NCBI GenBank assembly: GCA_002305725.1 | Contig: DBQM01000043.1 | Coordinates: forward strand, 1 to 24,594 | Length of the DNA: 24,594 nt | Reading direction: 5' to 3' | Source: Ruminococcus sp. UBA1394 | GTDB taxonomy: Bacteria; Bacillota; Clostridia; Oscillospirales; Ruminococcaceae | Shown here: piece after piece, positions 7,846-13,667 of the stretch | Numbering within the stretch: position 1 is the first letter of the stretch | Layout: each line of letters begins with the position of its first letter | The notes under the pieces: generated by a model | What the model was told of the DNA's origin: nothing | What the model saw: only the letters and a program-made list of their open reading frames with translations | Database searches by the model: none | Position numbers and translations under genes: made by a program

Positions 7846-7959
7846 ATGAAAGAGAAATACTTTGAGGCTGAGATGGAAATCGTGGAATTTGATTGCGAGG
7901 ACGTTATTACAACAAGCATTACTCCAGGTGAAGACGAAACTCCGCCAATGCCGGGATAA
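7846..7959 (+). CDS. Leader-like small peptide 2 (37 aa)
   Basis: It starts 13 bp after peptide 1 behind a good CGGAGG site. The first 24 residues parallel peptide 1: MKEKY, FDCEDVITTS, including the single Cys. The end differs: ITPGEDETPPMPG, a Pro-rich acidic tail without the IELPIIPV motif. The pair looks like a tandem duplication in which the front stayed fixed and the end diverged. It is cytoplasmic as encoded, with no signal peptide. Confidence 0.78.
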   Translation: MKEKYFEAEMEIVEFDCEDVITTSITPGEDETPPMPG

Positions 7960-7973
7960 ACAATAAAATGAAA

Positions 7974-8003
7974 AACAGGCACTGCATTTTTGCGGTGCTT
8001 GTT
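7974..8003 (+). terminator. Hairpin between peptide 2 and the lipoprotein gene
   Basis: AACAGGCACTGCA pairs with TGCGGTGCTTGTT around TTTT (13 bp including two G-U pairs). Only a short T run follows, so it may be a leaky terminator, a processing site or an attenuator that lowers lipoprotein expression relative to the peptides. Confidence 0.45.
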
Positions 8004-8017
8004 TACAGAGAGGAACA

Positions 8018-8596
8018 ATGAAGAAAATAGTATTGATATTAATGACGGTATCACTTTTGCTTACCGGCTGTTCTGATGACGATGAGAAAAACACATCAGA
8101 CAGCAAAGAAAACACAACTTCGGCTGTGGAAACGCTTACAACTGAAAGCGTAACGAACGGCACGGTTCAGCCGACAGAATCAAGGCAGTCCGAAACACAA
8201 ACCACCTCAGAAAAAAACAACTATGAAGCTGAAACTGATAATTCCGTAAATAATTCTGCTTCAGATTCATCTTCACCAGATGTCAGTCAGAATATGCCGG
8301 AGAACACAACGGTATCAGTCGGCGAAAATATAATGGTATCATCAGATGAACTGCCCGTTGTAGGTGGTGATGACAAAACAGTACCGGAAAATTCAGACAG
8401 TAAGTCGTCAGTAACAAATAATCCCTCGTCTGAGAAAAAGCCTCAGACGACCACGACAGTTTTCGCATCAGGTGAAAGTAAACATAGTACCACAACTGTT
8501 CCGGCAGCACCGATATCAGATGAAAGTCATCAGACAGCCACAACTACAAAAAGTTCCGGAGGAGTTATTGAACTGCCGATAATTCCTGTGAAGTAA
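8018..8596 (+). CDS. Ser/Thr-rich lipoprotein with IELPIIPV tail
   Basis: This 192-aa protein has a lipoprotein signal peptide with lipobox LLTGC (Cys18), so it should be anchored on the outer face of the membrane. The mature part is a low-complexity Ser/Thr/Asn/Glu linker with no recognisable fold. It ends in SSGGVIELPIIPVK, repeating the IELPIIPV tail of small peptide 1; a related DELPVVGGDD occurs mid-protein. Such disordered linkers often serve as spacers across the cell wall and are good O-glycosylation acceptors. A link to the GT8 at the head of the operon is speculative. The ribosome binding site AGAGAGG and ATG are clear. Confidence 0.82.
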   Translation: MKKIVLILMTVSLLLTGCSDDDEKNTSDSKENTTSAVETLTTESVTNGTVQPTESRQSETQTTSEKNNYEAETDNSVNNSASDSSSPDVSQNMPENTTVSVGENIMVSSDELPVVGGDDKTVPENSDSKSSVTNNPSSEKKPQTTTTVFASGESKHSTTTVPAAPISDESHQTATTTKSSGGVIELPIIPVK

Positions 8597-8817
8597 ATAG
8601 AGAACAGCTTGTATTCTTTTTACTTTAAAAGGTCGAATTAATAAAACACATTTTAAAAATCATACACACAGTTCCTGGAAAAGCAGGATATCTTGACAAT
8701 CGAATAATCATGTGTGAATATGCAGATAAGACCGACTGCTTCCGCATCCGGTCTCATCATAAATTTTTCTATTGCACTATTTCACGTTTACACAGAATTT
8801 GGGATTGACTCGCAGTG
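8597..8817. other. Spacer between convergent genes
   Basis: No coding frame is convincing. The only structure seen is a weak hairpin at 8729-8754 (AGACCG pairing with CGGTCT), without a good T run on either strand. It might end transcription of the lipoprotein operon or of the converging recombinase pair. Confidence 0.35.
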
Positions 8818-9027
8818 TCATACGTTTTTCAGATTTGCCAGCAAAAGTCCTTCTGTATTGCTGTACAAATCTTCATGTCCTGACAGGAAGAATACGACTT
8901 TGCATTTGGGATTATCAGAGTTTTTCAGGAGCAGATTAGTTATTCGTTCCAGGTTATATTGTTTTTGTTCTTCATTGGTCAGCCAGACTGTGATAAATCC
9001 CTTTTCTTTATTATGATATATTTCCAT
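8818..9027 (-). CDS. 69-aa conserved-looking partner of the serine recombinase
   Basis: The start is set at the ATG at 9027, because AAGGAG lies 8 bp upstream; the longer frame to 9057 has no such site. The protein reads MEIYHNKEKGFITVWLTNEE, then a charged middle, a hydrophobic CKVVFFLSGHEDLY and SNTEGLLLANLKNV. I recognise no domain. It follows the recombinase by 30 bp and is probably cotranscribed. A fragment of a second copy (1912-1972) keeps the reading frame of SNTEELLLAN and lies next to ATPase fragments, so the gene seems to travel with this locus. It may be an accessory factor or regulator of the recombinase. Confidence 0.7.
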   Translation of the reverse strand: MEIYHNKEKGFITVWLTNEEQKQYNLERITNLLLKNSDNPKCKVVFFLSGHEDLYSNTEGLLLANLKNV

Positions 9028-9057
9028 ATTATCAACTCCTTGTGAATTGTTTGGCAT

Positions 9058-9657
9058 TCAAAGCTTATGGAAAAGCCTGTAGTAGCACGAACGTGAAATA
9101 CCAAGTTCCCGTATAGCTTCCACAGGCTTTTTTGTACCCTCACGGACTTCAGCCAAAACCTCACGCCAATTATCAGGCATGGGCTTTGATGGTCTTCCGA
9201 AACGGACATTTTTCTTCTTAGCCGCCTCAATCCCTTCACGCTGACGTAAGCGGATTTTATTGCGTTCATTTTCAGCAATACTTCCGAGTACTTCTATAAG
9301 TATACTGTTAATCATATCCATTACCCACATCTGCTCAGCTGGAAACTTCGTAAGCGTAGTGGGGATGTCAAGTATTTTCACACGAACACCCATTTCCTTG
9401 AACTGTTCCAGCTCTCGTTTAATGTCGGTCTTGTTTCTGCTGAGCCTGTCCAGTTCCTTGATAACGAGAGTATCTCCCTCGCGAAGTATTTGTCTTTTCA
9501 GATACTGATACCCCTCACGCTCTGTGTCCTTACCGGAACACTTATCAATGATAATGTTTTGCTCGGGTACACCAGATTTCATTAACGCTTCAAGTTGTCT
9601 GTCCTCATTCTGCTCACGGCTTGATACACGGGCGTAACCGTAAATTCTGTTGTCCAT
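9058..9657 (-). CDS. Serine recombinase (resolvase/invertase family)
   Basis: The start at 9657 is supported by GGAGG 5 bp upstream, which gives 199 aa; the longer frame has no ribosome binding site. The N-terminal catalytic domain shows YGYARVSSREQNEDRQ with the nucleophile Ser at residue 12 (or 13), VIKELDRLSRN and an E helix (AENERNKIRLRQREGI). A short C-terminal helix-turn-helix (AIRELGISRSCYYRLF) follows, as in resolvases and invertases of ~180-200 aa. It should cut and rejoin DNA at a dimeric crossover site. The dyad-rich DNA just upstream is a candidate for that site or for autoregulation. It is not a large serine integrase. Confidence 0.92.
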   Translation of the reverse strand: MDNRIYGYARVSSREQNEDRQLEALMKSGVPEQNIIIDKCSGKDTEREGYQYLKRQILREGDTLVIKELDRLSRNKTDIKRELEQFKEMGVRVKILDIPTTLTKFPAEQMWVMDMINSILIEVLGSIAENERNKIRLRQREGIEAAKKKNVRFGRPSKPMPDNWREVLAEVREGTKKPVEAIRELGISRSCYYRLFHKL

Positions 9658-9675
9658 ACGACCTCCATTTCGTCT

Positions 9676-9729
9676 CAAAAAGTGGTGGCAACTTTCGGAA
9701 CGTTCCAAAAGTCAGAACACCACTTTTTG
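9676..9729. promoter_or_regulatory. Nested inverted repeats upstream of the recombinase
   Basis: CAAAAAGTGGTG (9676-9687) and CACCACTTTTTG (9718-9729) form a perfect 12-bp inverted repeat. Inside it, CTTTCGGAACGTTCCAAAAG (9692-9711) is a near-perfect palindrome. The structure ends 19 bp upstream of the recombinase ATG. It could be an operator, a recombination subsite or an mRNA leader hairpin. Confidence 0.55.
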
Positions 9730-9760
9730 GAACAATTTTTTCGTAGTTTTTCAGCTGTTT

Positions 9761-9778
9761 CAAAAAGTATACTTTTTG
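9761..9778. promoter_or_regulatory. Perfect 18-bp palindrome, candidate recombinase or regulator site
   Basis: CAAAAAGTATACTTTTTG is identical to its reverse complement. Its core AGTATACTTTT occurs again at 9870-9880, about 100 bp further upstream of the recombinase. Spaced dyads of this kind fit a res-type region, but no function has been shown. Confidence 0.5.
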
Positions 9779-9886
9779 CTATACCCGAAATGGGTGCAGC
9801 ATCACGTTGTTCCCAGATAAAATATGGAGTACAACCGGTATATCCGACTGTGCTTCTTTTGTCATACATAGTATACTTTTAAACAA
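9779..9886 (-). CDS. Possible 35-aa leader ORF upstream of the recombinase
   Basis: A TTG at 9886 follows AAGGAGG (9895-9901) at 7-bp spacing, a far better site than any other start here. The frame reads MTKEAQSDIPVVLHILSGNN from its internal ATG and ends in HPFRV. I recognise no family. The ribosome binding site is the main support. Overlapping frames are also open, so coding is uncertain. Confidence 0.3.
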   Translation of the reverse strand: MFKSILCMTKEAQSDIPVVLHILSGNNVMLHPFRV

Positions 9887-9919
9887 ATTATTGTCCTCCT
9901 TTTCAGTTTCATAAAATTA

Positions 9920-9943
9920 AGACCGCCGCAGATGCGGCGGTCT
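9920..9943 (-). terminator. Strong GC-rich hairpin with T-rich flank on the minus strand
   Basis: AGACCGCCGCA pairs with TGCGGCGGTCT (up to 11 bp) around two or more loop bases. On the minus strand it is followed by TTAATTTTATG. It may be a second terminator of the ATPase genes, or an attenuator in the leader of the recombinase, since a TATAAT-like -10 lies just beyond it at 9953-9958. Confidence 0.6.
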
Positions 9944-10040
9944 GACTGTATCATTATAATAATATATATTTGAAATTTTAAAATAATAGGAAAATGACGG
10001 GAACTGGACACTTTAAACACTAATCATACAGTGGTGAAGC

Positions 10041-10074
10041 AATAAAAAGAATGAGCCCTCAATGAAGGCTCATT
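10041..10074 (-). terminator. Terminator of the AAA-ATPase gene pair
   Basis: AATGAGCC pairs with GGCTCATT around a 9-nt loop. On the minus strand a CTTTTTATT run follows, 53 bp beyond the stop of the 10127 gene. T-rich sequence on the other side may make it bidirectional. Confidence 0.7.
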
Positions 10075-10126
10075 TATTTTATCCGACGGCGGTCATAGAT
10101 ATAGTAAGATAAATTGTATAATATTT

Positions 10127-11692
10127 TTATTTAGTTATTTTTTCAATCCTGCAAGTATGCTTCTTATAATCTTTATCATAATTAATTCCGACAAGAAGAA
10201 CTTCACCTGTGTAGTCGTTAAGACAATCAGCATACCGTTTTTCCTTAATCTGCTTTATCGCACCTTCTGCTGTTTTGTCATATTTCAGCTCAACAATTAT
10301 CGCAGGATTGCTGTTATTTCTTCTTGGTTTAAAAACTATATCTGCATAGCCATTTCCGGCAGGAAGTTCCCTTTCCATTGTATACGTTTTCCTTGCAGAA
10401 TAGTATGCCAGTGAAATTACGCATGTAAGTGAATTTTCATCATTGTATTTTAAAATCGAAGTGTTCTCACTATGCGCCTTGTCTATCAGTTCAGCAACTT
10501 TTTCTTCGTCACCGTTCAGCGTTGATTTCAGAAGCTCGTCTGATAATTTCAATGAATTTGCAACTTCCGACCATCCCATAACCTTAATAGTACTTGCAAA
10601 CTGTTCGGATATTTCATAATTTGGAATTGAAACTTCCTTGGTATAAAAATCATATGTCAGGTATCCAAGATGAATGAGGAGTGTCAGTACATCGTCTTTA
10701 GTTTCAAATGTCACCATGTCATTTGAGAATGTTGTCGTATCAATTACTGCTTTTTGTCCTGCAAGAAGCTCGATGATTGTATCTCTTAAGCCGTCAAAGT
10801 TCATTTCTATATAGACTTTTAACGCTTCATATGTTTCAGTTGATGACCAGTAATTATCATAATCATGCCCTGTCATTGACATAACAACCGAACGGGGATT
10901 ATATATTGAAATTCCCTTCAGGTTATATCCATCATACCATCTTTTAGTTTCATCAAACGGCATATTGTATTCTGCACAGAGTTTTTTTACTTCTTCCTCT
11001 GTAAATCCGGTAAACTCAGCAAGTTCACGAGGATTTGTCATGGCTATTTCCGTAAACATATTTATTGCGGAATGCCTGCCATACTTTTTAATTGGTAAAA
11101 TACCGGTCATATATGCAAGTGCAACATAACTCTGTCCTTTGAAAAGGTCACACAGGAAATTGAGATATGTTTTCTGAGCATCGAGGTTAATTTTATCATC
11201 TCTGAGGACACAGTCCCATTCGTCTATTATAAATACAAACGGCTGCGAATATTCATCAAAGATTTTTTCCAGAACAAACGGTAAATCGTTTTCTTCATCA
11301 TCAAATTCAAATGTTTTCTTTAGTTCGGCTATAATTCTATTTTGCAGAATTGTAAGCATATCATTCACATTTTCGCTTCTGTTAGAGAATTTCTGTATAT
11401 CAAGTCTGATTACGTGATATTGATTCAAATGTTTTTCAAAAGAGTCTGCCCTGGCAATTTTAAGATTTCCAAACAATTTTCTTGAATCACAGCCTAGACT
11501 GTAATACGCTGTCAGCATATTTGCCGCTATTGATTTCCCGAAACGCCTTGGACGGCTTACACAGATAAACTTCTGCTCTCCGAACAGAACCTTATTAGTA
11601 TATTTTATTATCTCGGTTTTATCAACATAAATCTCAGAATGGTTAACAGCGTTATTGAAATCAACATTTCCTGGATTCAAATAAATGCCCAT
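10127..11692 (-). CDS. AAA-ATPase-like / PD-(D/E)XK nuclease-like protein 1
   Basis: The ATG at 11692 is preferred over an upstream GTG that overlaps the ribosome binding site (AGGAGG, 8-bp spacing). The 521-aa protein has the AAA-ATPase_like (PF09820) layout: VDKTEIIKY, a Walker A variant SRPRRFGKS (46-54) and FVFIIDEWD as Walker B. The C-terminus keeps an intact PD-(D/E)XK_9 pattern: D451 in GYADIVF, E468-x-K470 in IIVELKY and Q481 downstream. The catalytic residues look intact, so nuclease activity is possible, but the family's biological role is unknown. It lies 68 bp downstream of a paralogue in the same direction with no terminator visible between, so the two probably form an operon. 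Confidence 0.92.
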   Translation of the reverse strand: MGIYLNPGNVDFNNAVNHSEIYVDKTEIIKYTNKVLFGEQKFICVSRPRRFGKSIAANMLTAYYSLGCDSRKLFGNLKIARADSFEKHLNQYHVIRLDIQKFSNRSENVNDMLTILQNRIIAELKKTFEFDDEENDLPFVLEKIFDEYSQPFVFIIDEWDCVLRDDKINLDAQKTYLNFLCDLFKGQSYVALAYMTGILPIKKYGRHSAINMFTEIAMTNPRELAEFTGFTEEEVKKLCAEYNMPFDETKRWYDGYNLKGISIYNPRSVVMSMTGHDYDNYWSSTETYEALKVYIEMNFDGLRDTIIELLAGQKAVIDTTTFSNDMVTFETKDDVLTLLIHLGYLTYDFYTKEVSIPNYEISEQFASTIKVMGWSEVANSLKLSDELLKSTLNGDEEKVAELIDKAHSENTSILKYNDENSLTCVISLAYYSARKTYTMERELPAGNGYADIVFKPRRNNSNPAIIVELKYDKTAEGAIKQIKEKRYADCLNDYTGEVLLVGINYDKDYKKHTCRIEKITK

Positions 11693-11760
11693 ACACGACA
11701 CCTCCTGTCCTTGTCATAATAATTATTATCAGATTTGTGATTTTGATATACGAATCAGCT

Positions 11761-13437
11761 CTATCTGTTCTTTACAATACAACGCTTTCCGCAGAATGCG
11801 ATACCAAATTTAATGATATTTCTGTAACCCTCATTTTTAAGGTTTATTTCATATTGTTTATCTTCAATCTGGGACAGGGCAGCGTCACATAATCTGTCAA
11901 GTTCTCTTTCGCTATCGGCAGATTTTATTTCGATTATCACAGCTGAATCGTGAGTAAGGACATTTTTAATTACAATGTCACTTCGTCCGGTACCGGCTTC
12001 ACGATTGGATTCAACGAGATAATCATCAGAAAATTCAAGAAGTCCTACAAGGAAACCGTGGTAGAAATTTTCGTAGCCGTCATGATAGCTGATACTTTTG
12101 AGCAGCCATCTGTTGACCTCAAGCTGAAATGTTTCAGCGTTGCCATTGAGTACAGCTTTAAGCAATACAGATTTATCGGCTGCACGAACCGAATCGTCAA
12201 ACCACTGCCTGAAAGTATTCTCATATATAGTTACTAATTCAAGATTAGGGATAACAGCCTCAAAGTATGTCTGAATACCGTTCATATATCGCCTGACAGA
12301 TTTTAAATAACCGGTGTGAAGAAGGAAACTCCAGATGTATTCGGATTTTACATCCATATTGACATACGTTATGTCCTCAAATAAAGGCTTGTTTATTGAA
12401 CCACCTGTTATAAGCTTTTCAATCTCATCACGGATACGGCGATCACTTTTGGAAATAAGCTCATGGATAATAATGTTGGAGCTTGTGTTTACCCAGTAAG
12501 GCTGTAATCCGAGTGCTTCACCGCTAAGTGTTTCCTGTATGAATTTAACAATACTCCATGGATTGTATATATCGGTATTTCCGAAAAGATATCCGTCATA
12601 CCATTTTTTCAGGTCGTCAAATCTGTCGGTAAGATTATAATAATCAAGCAATTCACAGACTTCTTTCTCTGTAAAGCCGAAACAATCTGAAGAACTACTG
12701 CTTGTTATAGAGTGGACTGAAAGATTGTTAAGACCGGTAAATATACTTTCCTTAGAAATACGCAAACAGCCTGTCAGTACACCAAATTCAAGGGAATCGT
12801 TGGTTTTGAGTACACTCTCGAAAACAGAACGAATCAGATCAAGCATCTTATCGTAGAATCCGTTGAAGTAAGCGTTTTCAAGCGGTACGTCATATTCGTC
12901 AATCAGAATAATTACCTTTTTTTTATAATATTCATACAAACAGTCAGACAAAAGCCGTAATGCAGTCCAGTATATTGAGTCATCGGCAGTATCATTGCAA
13001 ATCATTTTCAGAGTGTTTTTGTTGGCGGTCATAATACAATCAGCCGTTAAAAGTTCTTTGTGTCGCCATACTTCAGTCTGAACTAAATTTTTGAATTGCT
13101 CAAAAGAATCATTAAATGCAGATTGTTTCATACTCTTCAGCGAAATACTGATAACAGGGTACTGTCCCATATATGCCTTATATTTTTCTCCTGCCCGTGA
13201 TATATTCAGATTATCAAACAAGTACGAGTTATCCTCAACTGTCTTTTCAAAGAATCTTTTCAGCATACTGAGATTCAGCGTTTTACCAAATCTTCTCGGA
13301 CGGGTAAAAAGCGTAACCTTTGAACCACCGTCAAGAATATCCTTTATAAGTAATGACTTGTCAACGAAATAGCAGTTCCTGTCGATTATTTCCTTGAAAT
13401 CCTCTATCCCGATTGGTATGACTTTTTTGTCAGGCAT
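11761..13437 (-). CDS. AAA-ATPase-like / PD-(D/E)XK nuclease-like protein 2
   Basis: The ATG at 13437 has GCGAGG 8 bp upstream; the GTG at 13446 sits too close to it. The 558-aa protein starts with MPDKKVIPIGIEDFKEIIDR and YFVDKSLLIKDIL, has Walker A TRPRRFGKT (45-53), Walker B IILIDEYDVP, and the family's SDCFGFTEKEV segment. The C-terminal nuclease-like core has D487 (GRSDIVI), E503-x-K505 (VIIEIKS) and Q523. It is a diverged paralogue of the gene downstream, and the two are adjacent. Part of its middle (12557-12713) is repeated in the decayed copy at 2039-2194. Confidence 0.93.
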   Translation of the reverse strand: MPDKKVIPIGIEDFKEIIDRNCYFVDKSLLIKDILDGGSKVTLFTRPRRFGKTLNLSMLKRFFEKTVEDNSYLFDNLNISRAGEKYKAYMGQYPVISISLKSMKQSAFNDSFEQFKNLVQTEVWRHKELLTADCIMTANKNTLKMICNDTADDSIYWTALRLLSDCLYEYYKKKVIILIDEYDVPLENAYFNGFYDKMLDLIRSVFESVLKTNDSLEFGVLTGCLRISKESIFTGLNNLSVHSITSSSSSDCFGFTEKEVCELLDYYNLTDRFDDLKKWYDGYLFGNTDIYNPWSIVKFIQETLSGEALGLQPYWVNTSSNIIIHELISKSDRRIRDEIEKLITGGSINKPLFEDITYVNMDVKSEYIWSFLLHTGYLKSVRRYMNGIQTYFEAVIPNLELVTIYENTFRQWFDDSVRAADKSVLLKAVLNGNAETFQLEVNRWLLKSISYHDGYENFYHGFLVGLLEFSDDYLVESNREAGTGRSDIVIKNVLTHDSAVIIEIKSADSERELDRLCDAALSQIEDKQYEINLKNEGYRNIIKFGIAFCGKRCIVKNR

Positions 13438-13471
13438 TTGTTTCACCTCGCAGACGGTAATTATTGATTAT

Positions 13472-13500
13472 AGTATACCATGCTGAGTGGTAAAAATCAA
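13472..13500 (-). promoter_or_regulatory. Promoter of the AAA-ATPase operon
   Basis: On the minus strand, TTGATT (13495-13500), 17 bp and TATACT (13472-13477) precede the ATG at 13437 by 34 bp. CTTGATTTTT and ATGGTAT, 10 nt apart, are shared with the promoter of the DUF4143 ATPase at 3786-3814. Confidence 0.6.
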
Positions 13501-13599
13501 GATGAAAGTGATAGTATTAGTATATCTGCTAATACATTTAACATTAAAAATGCCATTTCGTCCCACATTTACAAATTTTCTTTGCAATCATCAACACAG

Positions 13600-13628
13600 T
13601 TGAAAAATCCGACGAAAAATGGTATAAT
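13600..13628 (+). promoter_or_regulatory. Promoter of the exonuclease-RecQ-UvrD fusion gene
   Basis: TTGAAA (13600-13605), a 17-bp spacer and TATAAT (13623-13628) lie 39 bp ahead of the ATG at 13668, which has an AGGGGGTG ribosome binding site. Confidence 0.65.
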
Positions 13629-13667
13629 AAGGGAAATATATAAAATAAGGTCTTAGGGGGTGAACGC

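Noticed and set aside
4076..8596. Calling the operon a RiPP biosynthetic cluster
   Set aside because: The peptides look leader-like, but no known modifying enzyme, protease or exporter is adjacent, so the label would go beyond the evidence.
9675..9869. 64-aa minus-strand frame upstream of the recombinase
   Set aside because: It has no ribosome binding site, covers the dyad region, and competes with other open frames there.
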